A stretch of DNA of 64,000 nucleotides from Terfezia claveryi (taxonomy: Eukaryota; Ascomycota; Pezizomycetes; Pezizales; Pezizaceae), in the NCBI GenBank assembly GCA_015179025.1, contig WHUX01000180.1, forward strand, positions 44,474 to 108,473, written 5' to 3'. Position numbers and translations under genes: made by a program. The notes under the pieces were generated by a model. It was given only the letters and a program-made list of their open reading frames with translations, searched no databases and had not been told where the DNA came from. Below, piece by piece: positions 49,729-62,324 of this stretch (within the stretch, counting starts at the first letter, position 1; each line of letters opens with the position of its first letter).

Positions 49729-52700
49729 TCAACGATGGCCGATCAGAGAGTGCCAGGATGCAACCTGGCGCCATCAATCCTGTCCATAACCCTGTCTATG
49801 TGTTTAATTCATTTTCTGTTTTGAAGGAAGTCCACTTAGAAGGTACTGGTTATGTATTACCTATGGCTTCTCGTAAGTCCCATCAACGACTAGCTCGTCG
49901 ACAGCGCCTTGCGAATGCATTGCGAATTTCTAGAATTGCTGTGCTTTCTGCTGATTGTCATGATTTGGGGTCCGAAGACCCACTTGCTTTGCCATGTATA
50001 GTCAATGAAGAGCTTTCTGCCACGTGCATGGTAGACTCGGGAGCTAGCTCCCAGTTTATCGATATTGACTATGCTATGAACATGAACTTGCCATTGGACA
50101 TGAAAAACAAGCCGGAAGATCTCATACTTGCCGATGGGAAACCCTCACCTATCTGGAAAATCACACACACTTGTACCTTGAAACTTTCTATCGACCAACA
50201 TCAAGAAAACCTCACATTCCATGTTACCAAGTTGGCTAGATGGGATTTGATTGTTGGGAAAACATGGCTTAGGCGACACAACCCAACGATTGACTGGTCA
50301 GTTAATACCATCGCCTTTGCCTCCAGATTTTGCCATGCCCATTGCCTACCAACCCGCCCTCCGGTACCCAAAACACCCCCAGTGACTAACCCATTTCGGA
50401 TATCAATTATATTCCAGAGTAGCTTTTCGGGTTGCTATCAAGGACCCGGATGCTCGCCTCTGTATCGCAGCAATATATGCCTCTGATAACGAAGACGAGT
50501 CCATTGAACCTGCCGCCAAACTAGTTCCTCCTGAATATCATGATTATCTCGCTCTCTTTTCAGAAAAAAAAGCTCGAATATTACCCCCACATCGATACGT
50601 TGACCATGCTATTCCTTTGCAAGAAGGAGCCAAACCTCCTTTTGGCCGCATGTACTCTATGTCTGACTTAGAACTCAAGGAAGTACGCAAATGGATCGAC
50701 GAGAATTTATCCAAGTCCTTCATACGAGCCAGCACTTCTTCTGCAGCCTTTCTAGTCCTATTCGTCAAAAAAAAGGATGGTTCCTTACGTCTATGTGTCG
50801 ACTATCGTGCTCTAAATGATATCACGATTAAGAATAGAAACCCGCTACCTCGCATCGAAGAAACCCTGAACCAGATTCGAGGATGCAAATACTTTACACG
50901 CCTCGATTTACGTGCATGCTTCAACCAAATCCGAATTAAAGGAGGTGATGAGTGGAAAACTGCCTTCTGCACTCGGTACGGACTTTTTGAATTTCTAGTT
51001 ATGCCTTTTGGGTTGACCAACACCCCTGCTACCGCTCAACGATTCATGAATGATACCCTCCATGAATACCTCGATATCTTTTGTGTATGCTACATCTACA
51101 ACATTTTGATTTACTCAAGGAATCTAAAAGAACATAAGAAACAGGTGCGAAAGGTTCTCCAAAAACTCAAGGAATCTGGGTTATTTATAAAACCAGAAAA
51201 ATGCAAATTCTCGGTTGAGAAAACCTCATTCTTGGGATTTATCATCTCCGAGGATGGCTTGGAAATGGACCCCGAGAAGGTTAACGCAGTTCTTAATTGG
51301 GAGACCCCTCGTTCTGTTAAGGATATCCAGTGTTTTCTTGGATTTGCCAATTTTTACCGCAGGTTTATCAATAAGTATTCTGCTCTTTGCCAACCTCTTT
51401 TTAACTTGCTTCGAAAAGATGTTCCTTTTGTTTGGAATTCTTCATGTGAAGAGGTTTTTAAACTTCTCAAGGAAACTTTTACCTCCGCACCCATCCTCCG
51501 CCATTTTGACCCTGAACTCGAGACCTTGGTCGAAACGGATGCCTCAGATTATGTCACCTCCGGAGTCCTGTCACAGAAACACCCAAAAGATGGTAAATTT
51601 GTTCTGCACCCAGTTGCATTTATTTCGGAAAAAATGTCACCCACTGAATGCAATTATGGTATTGGGATAAGGAATTGCTAGCAATCATGTTGGCTCTTGA
51701 AAAGTGGCACATCTACTTACACCAGCTCCCACGACCATTCACTATCCTCACCGACCATCACAACCTACAGAGTTTTACCTCCAAAGCCTTGCTTTTACAC
51801 CGACAAGCTCGTTGGGTGCAGGAAATAGCCCAATATAACTTCAAGATCGTCTTCAGACCCAGCACCCAGAACACCAAAGCTGATGCACTCACCAGGAGAT
51901 TTGGAGACCTCCCTGAGGAAGGGGATGGTCATGCTCACCCAACACAGGCCCTAATACCCGCCGAGAAATTTTCGCTTTCTGCAGCCTCAATCGTTAATAA
52001 CGAAGACATTCTTGCCGCCTTCAAGACTGACAAGCTCGCCCTCGAGATTATGCACGCCCTCAAAAACGACGTCAGAAAATACCCAATAATCCCTTTGGCT
52101 GATTGTCAACTCTCAGAGGGACTTATACTCATTAATGGTCTGGTTTATGTTCCTGACTCTCTAGAAATACACCTCCGCATTCTCCGTACCTACCACGACC
52201 ACCCAGCTGCGGGACACCCCGGTCAAGCAGCCACCTATGAACTAGTATCACGAGACTACTAGTGGCCAAAGATGCGCCAGACCATAGCTCGATACCTTCA
52301 AAATTGTGATACCTGCACCCGAATTAAACCAGCTCGCCATGCCCCTTATGGATTGTTAAAACCACTTCAAGTTCTATTTCGGAAGTGGTCATCTGTCTCC
52401 TTGGACCTTGTTACTGGCCTTCCCGTCTCAAATGGATTCGATGCTTACTGGTTGTAGTTGACCGATTGTCAAAAATGGCACACTATATACCTACCAATAC
52501 GGACGCCAATTCCAAGCAGATTGCTAAGCTCTTTTTTGATAATGTCTTCCGCCTACACGGAATTCCCGATTCGATCATCTCAGACTGTGGCACTCAATTT
52601 GTATCCGAATTCACTCGCTCCTTGACCTCCCTTGTTGGGATTCAACAGAATGTTTAACAGCCTTCCACCCCCAGACTGATGGACAAATGGAACGAATCAA

Positions 52701-53459
52701 TGCCATCGCAGAACAATACTTGCGGGCTTATTGTAATTATCAACAAGACAACTGGTCCGATTACTCACCATGGCCGAGTTTTCCTACAACAATACCTTAT
52801 CCTCAACCCTAGGTATCACCCCCTTTCAGGCTATGTACGGCAAAATCCTAAATACCAGATCACCGCGAACCCCACCACCTAGTTACCTGCCCCCATGTGA
52901 TCAAAGAATACGCGGACCGCCTTACTGAGCTGGATGCCCATCTCCGATCAGAAATGATTTGGGCACAGGCTACCTACTCCGAGCAAGCTAATAAATCTCG
53001 GATTCCGGCCCCTAAGTTCGAAATAGGGGATCAAGTGTGGTTACTTCGTCGACATGTTAAAACAACTCGCCCATGACAAAACTCAACTTCAAGAAGTTGG
53101 GAAAATTCCGGATAACCCAGAAGGTCTCCTCCCATGCCTATAAACTCGACCTCCCCGCATCTATGAAAATCCATCCTGTTTTTCATATTTAACTCTTGAA
53201 CCTGCCTCCACGGACCCCCTTCCGGGTCAAATCCAACCACCCCCACCGCCTGTGATTATTGAGGATAAACCGAATGGGAAGTGGATGAAATCGTCGACTC
53301 TCGTTTCCGCAGTCGCACACTAGAATATCTTGCCCATTGGGTGGGCTATGACGAGCTTACCTGGGAACCTGCCGATTTGTTTTCGAATGCGCCTAGTGTT
53401 GTGAAAAAATTCCACACTGCGTACCCCTCAAAACCACGTCCTCGCACTCTACCTAAATG
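49725..53459 (+). pseudogene. Gypsy-C pol (protease to chromodomain)
   Basis: Pol begins overlapping the end of gag by four bases (49725-49728) in another frame. Protease has the canonical Asp-Ser-Gly in CMVDSGASSQFIDID (about 50026-50070), unlike Gypsy-A and B. RT extends from 50617 (PPFGRMYSMSDLELKEV); the metal-binding motif, expected YxDD, reads YIYN at 51091-51102, so both aspartates are lost. RNase H: ETDASDYVTSG, then KELLAIMLALEKW in another frame. Integrase: [51 protein letters not shown], with a frameshift near 52655. A chromodomain (VDEIVDSRFRSRTLEYLAHW, TWEPADLF) ends at the TGA at 53457-53459. Confidence 0.88.
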
Positions 53460-53525
53460 AGTGGAATTTGAACTTGGTATTCTGCCTTGGATTCGCAGGA
53501 GCTCATCCTTAGAAGAGGGAGCTAC

Positions 53526-54810
53526 TGTTACGAACCCTCCCGAATCACGATCCTGACCCCAGTAATACTGGCAACCCACGCACTTGCCAATACCGACCAC
53601 ATGAACACCCAGACCTTGTACTGCCGATACCATTGTATCGCCGGTAACCAATATACTTACCGGACCCCCGTCACCTGGAAGCCTAGGCTTCGCCCTTGCC
53701 CTTGCACCATGACCATGACCCTGAGTGATATCGCCGGCAACCCACGCACTTGCTAAAGAATATCACGTGACTATGTTCTCGACCCTGCCTCACCTGGCTA
53801 GCCGACATCCGACTGCATCCCGGAAGTCCTAGTTGCTTACTTATGGGTTGATATTTGAGAGTCGAACCAAAACTGGCACGACTCTCAAACTAGGAACTAC
53901 CTTGGAAAACCTCGAACCTTATTTGACCCAAACCTTATTTTGAGAGTCGAACCAAAACTGGCACGACTCTCAGATTTAGGAAATACCCCGGAAACCCTTG
54001 AACCTTATTTTGACCCAAACCTTATTTGAGAGTTGAACCAAACCTGGCACGACTCACAGATTGGGAACCACCTCCTCTTGCTCAAAACTCTTTCCTTAGC
54101 TTATCAGAAATTTCACCTTCGCTTATGTACCATTCTTCAGGCCTTCTGTTCGTACCAGCATTATCCGTTATTTGCCAGACGCCTCGTTCTCGACGATCTC
54201 ACAGGATCCGTGTATCCATGAGCTGGCTTGCGCGTTCATCTTCTGTTAGTTGGTTTGCATGCTTGTTATCCGTTATTGCCAGACGCCTCGTTCTCGATGA
54301 TCTCACAGGATCCGTGTATACATGAGCTGGCTTGCGTGTCCTTCTTCCGTTAGTCGGTTTGCATGCTTGTGCTTGCGTGTCCTTCTTCTGTTATGCTGAT
54401 GATATAATTTGTCTAGACTGTTGTGTTAGCCAAAAGGGTATTGTTCGAGATGGAGATAGGATCTCTATAAAAGAAGCCTGTCCTTGCCACCTGTGTTCTG
54501 TTTCTTTCCTCTTCCACACAACAACTTCTCTACCTTCCTGTACCTAGTTGTTATACGAATATATCTGCACCACTGTTCTTGAGTGTAGCTCAGACTACCT
54601 CGCCTTCTTGACCTTGACCTCGATACCTCACTTGACTTTGGTTTCGCCCAAAGTCCCTAGACACCTGATCACATACGTAGAGCTCCCTACGTGTACGATA
54701 CCTCGACACTCGCGTCCATCACCTGCGATCGCAGGTGATACCCCGAACCAGAATAAGTCGTTGTTTACCGTGTCGACGCGGGAATTACCTTCCAACCTCC
54801 ATCCATAATA
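53526..54810 (+). repeat. Gypsy-C 3' LTR
   Basis: 1285 bp, TGTTACGAACCCTCCCG to CCATAATA, with TATA box CTATAAAA at 54465-54472 and hairpins at 54670-54695 and 54717-54740 (the second perfect: CACCTGCGATCGCAGGTG). The sequence before it (TTAGAAGAGGGAGCTAC) has a purine tract. Confidence 0.93.
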
Positions 54811-54815
54811 CATGT

Positions 54816-56340
54816 GATTGGCAACGAAGTTGTTATTTATTTTTTTATAATATACTGGACTTCTTACACAGTAGCACACTTGGCGCTTTTAGTGGGCAGC
54901 CACGGGATGACAGCTACGTAATATAATACAGGTGTATATATCAGCAGGCCATTCATATATCCCACCTGCATACCAACTGCCACAACCTGTACTGCATACC
55001 AACTGCCATAACCCACACCGTATACCAACTGCCACAACTCGCACTCATACCAACTGTCATAACTCGCACCACATACCACTACAAGACCCTGTTATGGCAT
55101 ATCAAATGAACCCTGTTGCATGCTCAAGGTATAGAAAACTATTCGATCTATCAGAATAGACATTCACGCAAATTGGTGATAGGTGGAAGACCTGTGATTA
55201 GTGCAGGTCTGGGAGATGGATTGTAAAGTTGACTGTAAGTTTTCCAGGTAGCCCATTCGATAAATATATAGCATTGATTTAACCATGTCCATGTCTATAG
55301 AGTAAACAGTGGGAAGAATTAGAAGAATTAGAACAGTAGTAAAAACACCTCGAATAATAGCCAGCTCAGCCCTACCAACCACCTGCCTGCTCGAGGTACA
55401 GAAAAGCCTTCGATCATTCGGACTGGACATGTACGCCAACTGGTAATAGATGGAGGACCTGTGATTAGTGCATAATGGGAAAATGGAATGTACCTAACAA
55501 CAGCCAGTACAGCTCTACCAACCACTACAGAACATTACTGCTTTTAATCAACTATAGCAGTAGTCATCTATATATTTATGAGACTCAATCTATTCTACCG
55601 ATTCTACTTGGAAATTGCAAACCCAGCTAAATTCGACCCCTATGCAGAGGTGGAGTCCCTGAACTATAAGCGACGTATTGCATATGACAGGATCATGCTA
55701 ACTTGGAATAAAAATAGTAATTAACTCCTGATAGTTGTATTAGAATGAATGCATTCCATTCATTTCGCCCATGCCTTGCTATCTCACATGCAGCCATCTT
55801 AACAGCTTACACAGTAGCCTGCACATTATATTGCGCGCTTCCTGCTTAGCCATGCAGCTCGCAGCGGCTTGCACATCATATTGTATACTTCTTGCTTAGC
55901 CATACGGCTCGCAGTAGCCTGCACATCATATTGTATGCTTCCTGCTTAGCCATACAGCTCGCAGCGGCCTGCACATCATTTTGTATGCTTCCTGCTTAGC
56001 CATACAGCTCACAGCGGTCTGTACATCATATGGTGTGCTTCATAACATTCTTCACACATATGATGTACTTCATGCTAGCTATACGGACATGTGCTTCTTC
56101 TTCTTCTCCTTTAGGTGTGCGTTTATTCATGTATATATATCTCATTCGTTTCCTGTTGGATACAGATATAAGAAAAACACATCATAACGCATCTCTTCAC
56201 TCCAATGTTCTCATCATCTCTCTCTCCATAATATTGCTTATTCGTATCATCTCCTTCAATGGATACTCGGACTCTCTGCTGCCTCCTGCTCTTCCAACCT
56301 AAAAGATTTTAAGTACTCTGCGCTTAGATCTTCTACACAC
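54816..56340. repeat. Minisatellite-rich intergenic stretch
   Basis: No gene. 54935-55090: about six units of CATACCAACTGCCACAAC. 55125-55225 and 55385-55480: two diverged direct copies of about 95 bp with GGTA-AGAAAAC-TTCGATC and ACCTGTGATTAGTGCA. 55800-56035: five units of about 50 bp (CTGCTTAGCCATACAGCTCG, CAGCGGCCTGCACATC). From 56100 the sequence is pyrimidine-rich with a TATATATA run at 56132, like a Copia-type leader. Confidence 0.75.
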
Positions 56341-56690
56341 AAACAAGAGCAAAAATGTCTTCTTCAGAAGCCAGTCCTTCTCGACAACCAAGAACTCAAT
56401 CTCGAGCTCATCACGATGAAGAAATCCTCGACAGGGTTATTGTCACATAGCTACAACCTCCCCAAGCTCAACAGTAGTGTGCGCCCCGAGGCGAGTCGAG
56501 GTGAGTTTTACAACTATTTTTCCAACTCGGTACCGACTCGCACCAGCCACATTTCTAGCGAAGCCATCTCGCACCGAATCGCTGAGTACTCGGTGATTAA
56601 CCAAGTCCTCACCAAGAATTACTGACCGATATTTCACTGAGTACTTCGTTTCTGTTGTCACTAAATTATTCTCTTGGCAGAGAAATTTGC
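56341..56690. other. Possible decayed 5' leader and short open frame
   Basis: An ATG at 56354 opens MSSSEASPSRQPRTQSRAHH and stops after 31 codons. The following GTGAGT (about 56501) and CAG (about 56679) could be splice sites of a lost exon. No domain; low support. Confidence 0.25.
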
Positions 56691-56699
56691 CCGAGTTAG

Positions 56700-57060
56700 C
56701 TTTAAACAATTCCGTGACAAGTTAAATTCCATGACAACTTGAGAGAATTCCATGACATGAAGCATTCCGTGACAACTAAGGAATCCGTGACGACTTGAGA
56801 GAATTCCATGACAAGGAGTAATCCGTGACACTTAAGGAATCCGTAACAACTTGAGCTGATTCCATAACAACTTGAGTTGATTCTGTGATAACTTGAGTTG
56901 ATTCCGTGACAACTTTAGACAATTCCGTGACAACTACGGGACCGTGAGAAATGGCGACAATTCCATGACAGTGCAAGCAATCCATAACAGTGGAGGCAAT
57001 CCGTGACATGCAAGAAATCTATGATGTGCAAGAAATCCGTAACAGTGATGGTGTACTAAG
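56700..57060. repeat. ATTCCGTGACA array
   Basis: About 18 to 20 imperfect copies of an 18-22-bp unit ATTCCGTGACAACTTGAG. The TCC(A/G)TGACA core recurs outside (58660-58735, 59435-59480, 62325-62450). Confidence 0.85.
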
Positions 57061-57617
57061 TTAAATTTGACTCGAATTATATACAGTATGTATAAGAACT
57101 CGTCCACCGGCAGTATATAGCCGAGTTGGAGCATTGTAAAATAACCCTGCAAAAATTCGATCCTGATATATTCCACATAAAACAAAGCAAACCTAACTCA
57201 AAAGACAATCCCAAGACATAAAAAAAACATTTTTTATCATAGTAAAATATGCCTGAATGCCAATTCGCTAACAAAATACGAAATCAAACCTAATACCACC
57301 TAAAAAAAAAACCCCTAAATCCAAAAATATTCCCAACACACAAGAGAAATATTCCCTATCAAATACCAATACTTAAACTGCAACGTCCTTAGACACTCTT
57401 GATTACTGAGCCGGCAGTAATAATTACCATCCCGCATGCCCTACATATTATCAAACGCCACATAACATACACTTTTTACTCATACTTTGTAGTTCCTGTG
57501 CTGAGCAGGTTGTAGTTTCTTCTGAAACCTGGTTGCCATTGATGGCGTCAGGCTTACGGATGGTGATGCGCGGCGCTTTACACTCCGACATGGAGTTGAG
57601 GGGGATGGTGTTGCTTC

Positions 57618-60519
57618 TTACTCACACAATACAGTTCGACGGAATGAGTTTGACAAGCCTGGCGTAGAATGTTCCTTCAGACTATACGATAGGCTTGTAT
57701 TATCCAATGCTGAGTCTGCTAGGTTATTTTCCAGGTAATCCTCCATTAGACCACTCGCACCTGCATCCATGTCACAATCTGTATCTGAATCTAAGTCCGT
57801 CGTTCCCTCTGCGGGATCTAGGGATTGTGGTACTATACGGCCGAGGAAGTCTACATCATAACTGAGAGCCTCGTTCTCCAGTATTACCTCACGTTTATCC
57901 AGATCGGCTATCCCTTCTTCCACATGTGCTGGTGTAATTTGTCCCTCTGGGGCTCCATATTTCGCATGTACGGTTGCCCATGATTTGGTTAGCATCAGCG
58001 CAGTTATCATCTCGTGACCCATTCTGTTCCGTCTGTAAGGCAAAATATCTCTAGCACTACTGAATATTCGCTCCACTGGCAGAGATGTCAGTGGAATACT
58101 CAATATGTCCCTTGCCATTTGTGCCAGCACCAGAAATTCACTAGTATGGACTTTCCACCAGGAGAGGAGGCATTTTCCATTCAGTGTTGTTACCGAAATC
58201 GAAAGGTATCTTTAGATCTCGGGTACATTCTCCGATTGTACTATTGTACGCTCTTGCAGTCAATACATGATATAGGATTGTTCTCCATCATCGACTTGTG
58301 TGTTATGAACTGGAGGTTCTGGTGCATACTTGGCATAATTATGATCAAAATAATCTTAGAACTGAACTCTATCAGCAAGAAAAAAGTGGCATCGGGATGC
58401 CAGGTGGTGTCTCCAGGAGACAGGGTTGTCTCTGGTGTCTTTTGTATCTTTTATGTCTCCTAGGTGTCTCCTGAGTGTCTCCCATGTGTCTCCTAGTGTC
58501 TCCCAGTGTCTCTTGGAGACACTGGGAGACATTCTGCCAATCGTGGAGACACACCTTGTCTCCAGTGGCAATACTGTCTCTAGAGACACTGGAGACAAAC
58601 TATTTTCTTTCCTGATGTCTGAGCACGGAATTTTGTAAGAATTGTCTTTCTGTATATCACGGAAGGTCTCGTATTATAGAAAATCTCGTGTCATGGAAAA
58701 TCTCATGTTACGGAAAATCTGGTGTCACAGAAAACATATTGGGCAACATAGGGAGGGGCGGAGTGAATTCAAACGTACTTGTAATACTCCGCGTATACAA
58801 TAGAATCACTGTTCTCCTGTGTCCCACTTGGATTTTGGACGGTAAGATTTCCCCAGTCCATGTACAAGGATAATTTCTTGGATGGATCAAGGATGGTGGT
58901 AAGATTGTAGATGAGAGATTGTTTTTCAGTCCTAGAATAATACTTCTGGAATATCTGCTGACACGCTTTCGTCACAGACAGAAACCCTGGAGCCTAGGTA
59001 GGATTATCGGGAAGTTTACATATATGTTTCCGCTGTTTTTCTATGTGGTCGAAGATGTCATTGTAGATGAAGAACGCATTGTGTATGGTTGTATGCTGTC
59101 CTGTGGAGATAGCGTGAGTGTAATCCGACAAAGGTTTGAGGAAAATAGTAGCCTCCTGAACTTGGGTCCACTCCTCCTGACTCAACCACAACTCGGAGTA
59201 CTTGTTCTCTGTCATAGCTAGAGCAATCCATTACTCAATGTAGCACTAGAGCCTCAATGCTCGTATAAGCATTTCAAATGTTGAGTTCCAGCACATTTTG
59301 ACATCCTGGATGAGGCCCATGTATGCTCGGGTGTCAGTTTGGAGTTCCTTGAATTGTGCCAGGCGTTGTGGGCTGGCAACTATAGCCTTACAGAGCTTTT
59401 GAACCTGCATAAATTTTAGCAATAGGTTTCGTGACTCGTATTGGCCTTCCGTGACATGTCTGCCATTCCATGACATGTTTGCCTTTCATGATCCATCTTT
59501 GTTTATTGAGCAGCATGGAAAATGACTTACTTTGCAAACAGATCGCGCAAAAGTACCTACCATATAGTTCTGCAGTGCTCTTATTGACGACTCAATTGGA
59601 GGTGTAGACCAGCTAGGATCTTCATTATCTGAGTTGGACTTGAGTACTTTCATAAACTCATTGCTAACCAAAGCAATTACAAGTGCTAGGCAGGGAAGTC
59701 GGTATTGCAGTAGGTCCCATTTAGCACCGAAAACATTGGCTTGTAAATGCTTAGCCAACGCTATGTTAATACTTGCGTTATCTGAAACAATAGCCAAAAC
59801 TCGGTTCATGATGCCATATTCGTATATTAATTTACTTAGATTATTACCCAAGTAAATAGCGCTATGAGCTTCCCCACCTAGGTACTGGAATCCGATTGTA
59901 TGTTGGCGCAGCTGCCAGTCCTGGTCAATATAATAAATTGTTGTCCCCATGAATGCTAACTTATTTGGAGAAGTTCAACAGTCTGTAGCCAGATGTAGGA
60001 ATGTATCTCTCGGGAGACTTTTTTCAACTTTCACTTGAACTTCAGCTGCATAATTATGTATACCCCTGCGAAGTGTAGTGGGAGAGGGGATATCAATTCC
60101 AGATCTAAGCAATTTCAGGAGATTCTGGAACTGCAGATGTTGGATAGTTCAGAAAGATAAGTTGGTGGCTATTACAGTTTTCATAAGTTCATGTTTGAAG
60201 GCATCATTACTAAATTACACTTGCGGGGATTGTGCGGTGGGAGGTGTTGCCTAGGTGTAACGTAAGCTTGTCTCCTCAATTATTGCAGGGTAGGTATGGA
60301 TTATATAATTACCTTCCCAAACAGGGTTGAAATATCTTGATTCTTTTGCCCACTAGCTGACCGACATCTCCCTGAGGTGAGGTGACCTCTCATGTGTGTG
60401 GTGCCCACATTGAACACACTAGGGTGTTGCAAGGTACCCTTACAAGATAAATAAAATATGAAAGGCTCCCTGCTCTGGATCTTTGCGCCTTGTCCAAAAT
60501 GGGCCCAGTGTGCTGCCAT
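57618..60519 (-). pseudogene. hAT-family transposase, heavily degenerate
   Basis: Plus-strand numbering, read right to left. A BED-finger-like N-terminus (about 60300-60519: WAHFG ... HMRGHLTSGRC) is followed, in a different frame, by SGIDIPSPTTLRRGIHNY and LATDC-stop-TSPN (about 59980-60130), carrying the first catalytic Asp. Next come QYLGGEAHSAIYLG and AIVSDNASINIALA at 59486-59950 with the second Asp. Then KMCWNSTFEML (59246-59476), WLSQEEWTQVQ (58994-59215) and ILDPSKKLSLYM (58769-58975). The C-terminal dimerisation domain is at 57618-58200 (LLSWWKVHT, RDILSIPLTSLPVERIFSS, LPYRRNRM). Many stops break it. A 246-bp small element (58371-58616) and a GAAAATCTCGTGTCATGG array (58655-58740) sit between the last two parts. 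No termini were found. It is not evidently the source for the hAT element at 44724. Confidence 0.85.
58371..58616. mobile_element. Small ATCAG-ended element full of GTCTCC repeats
   Basis: Ends ATCAGCAAGAAAAAAGTGGC and, inverted, ATCAGGAAAGAAAATAGT; interior is an array of GTGTCTCC/GGAGACAC units with internal symmetry. The end sequence belongs with the FB1/25777 family. It lies inside the hAT transposase gene. Confidence 0.7.
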
Positions 60520-60996
60520 TCGAAGTTTAGAATCCTATCGGGGTAGATTCATATTGTAACTTTGCATCTCTTTGGCCAGATTTTCATGGAGCTTGCCTGC
60601 CCAGTCCGTAGTTTCCCACCATTCAACAAAAGGTGCAGATTGCTTTGCTTCCCACTGGAAAGCAGTTCCGCCTAATATTCTGGTGAGAGTGGAAACCATT
60701 GAGCTAGAATGAGGTACCTATGTGTACACTTGCAGATTGAGATACGTTAGAGTATGGGGCAAGATCGTCTGGCTATTGTATTCCTGGAAGTTGGCAATAG
60801 GTTGGGAAAGGCATTAGGGAAGAGATGATTATTTATTCACATTCTGTGACCAGTTGGCGCATGTCATAGATAACGCGTGCTTGTTACAGATTCTGTGGAA
60901 GACATTCCATTGGTACCTGAGATGCGTTCCATGATAACGCAAATTTATATACTTCAATAAGTACGGTCAATCATGCTGTAGCGCATCTACAGCACG
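60520..60996. other. Region 5' of the hAT gene
   Basis: Minus-strand frames are short and broken; could be the decayed N-terminus of the hAT protein. Nothing firm. Confidence 0.4.
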
Positions 60997-61413
60997 CTAA
61001 ACCCAATCCCAATCCAACCGCGCAACCGTCCAATCATTCCAAAAAGGGTCCCTGATGTCTTCGTGGTCATCATATAAGTCGTCATCATTATCATCACCTG
61101 AATCCTCTGAGCTGGGGAATGACCCCAAGAGCTCAGTTGAACAGACAGAGCTTTCGCTGCAGGAAGACGATGAATCGCTATAACCAGAATCGCAGTTGAC
61201 ATTGTCCTCCATCATGTCATCTTCAGAGTTATTCCCGAGTTCGGACTCAGTCAGGCTAGCATTATCAATTGGTCCGGGGCTGTCGCGGACATCACTTTCT
61301 GGTAGCTCTGATATATCATCGGGGATATTGGTCAAATCCAGTTGGAGTATGCTGCATCTCAATGGCCAATTAGGACTGGCTGTAAGTTCCATAATCTCTC
61401 TAGGTCTTGACAT
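60997..61413 (-). CDS. Short acidic protein, unidentified
   Basis: 138 codons from an ATG at 61413 (MSRPREIMELTASPNWPLRC), read leftward. The frame is also open upstream of the ATG, so the start is uncertain. Middle and C-terminal parts are rich in Asp, Glu and Ser (SEDSGDDNDDDLYDDHEDI), ending RLDWDWV. It lies upstream of, and in the same direction as, the hAT gene, so it may be an exon or N-terminal extension of that element. No domain recognised. Confidence 0.3.
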   Translation of the reverse strand: MSRPREIMELTASPNWPLRCSILQLDLTNIPDDISELPESDVRDSPGPIDNASLTESELGNNSEDDMMEDNVNCDSGYSDSSSSCSESSVCSTELLGSFPSSEDSGDDNDDDLYDDHEDIRDPFWNDWTVARLDWDWV

Positions 61414-62324
61414 AGTTAGCCCGATGCTCTGTCTAACCAGACTACGCTTTGTCCATGTGCAAGGATTAGAAATACACCTTCTTGAAGGCCAAAGCTAGAA
61501 CTCTTGCCCACAACATAATACTGTTATTCTAGGTGGGGGATGCCATTGCGGCGATATATATACTGGACGCCGAATGATTGCCCTATCAGAGATCCGGTGG
61601 GTCTGGGAGAGTATCTAGCATGTAGTGAGTCGAGACCTCAATGTTTTAGTACAGAGTTAACTTACCGATGTGAATCGACAATCTTGGCATAAACCCCATA
61701 ATTGTTGGCTGCCACTCAGGTAATGGTGGAAAAGGGTAACCCATAACAAATTATAGAGAGTATAGTCATCTAGGCAAAAGATTTGTGCACTACTATGCAA
61801 GGTCATGGGGAATACTAGATCACACCCATCAAACCAAATCCTCTCTAGAAGCTCTATGGCTACTGCTCAGGAGGTAATCCTGTTGGGGTCGAATCGGTCC
61901 ATAACCAACTGGGTGGACTGGGACGTTACCAATTCTGTAACCTGTAGACTAAGGATGCATCGTAGTTCTGCGGTATCTCTCCATGGCTGCCGGAACTCTT
62001 CACAAGCGAATTCATCTTCTGGATTGTAGTAATCGGGCATATTGTGAGGTAGGGTTCTTGGTATAATGCTCGTTGTAATATGGTCAGTGAGAATTACAGC
62101 CCTGACGAACTATATATAAGCAAAACTCCAGTTGACAGTTCTAGAAAGAATCCCTAAATGGCAATGTCCTCTTTTGGTAGATTGTCTACCTCTAATTCTG
62201 ATGTAGAATGGAAGGACAAAAGTAGACTAGTCCGCAGCTAATAATAATTGTATCCAAAGGACCTGGCTAGTATTAGTCGTGGGAAAGACCTACATGGCCT
62301 ATCTGGGACAAGGCATAAGATCCA
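61414..62324. other. Intergenic
   Basis: No gene or repeat recognised on either strand beyond short spurious frames. Confidence 0.5.

Larger units (their letters stand above)
47199..54815 (+). mobile_element. Gypsy-C: Ty3/Gypsy chromovirus, structurally complete
   Basis: The element proper is 47204-54810, between perfect 5-bp target duplications CATGT (47199-47203 and 54811-54815). Both LTRs are 1285 bp. The ends read TG...TA in both LTRs rather than TG...CA. Gag, protease, RT, RNase H, integrase and chromodomain are present in the standard order but frameshifts and stops break them, and the RT active site is lost. About twelve differences in the first 200 bp of the LTRs by eye suggest an age similar to Gypsy-A. 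Confidence 0.93.

Noticed and set aside
58356..58638. Open frames on both strands in the GTCTCC region
   Set aside because: Simple-sequence artefact of the repeat array.
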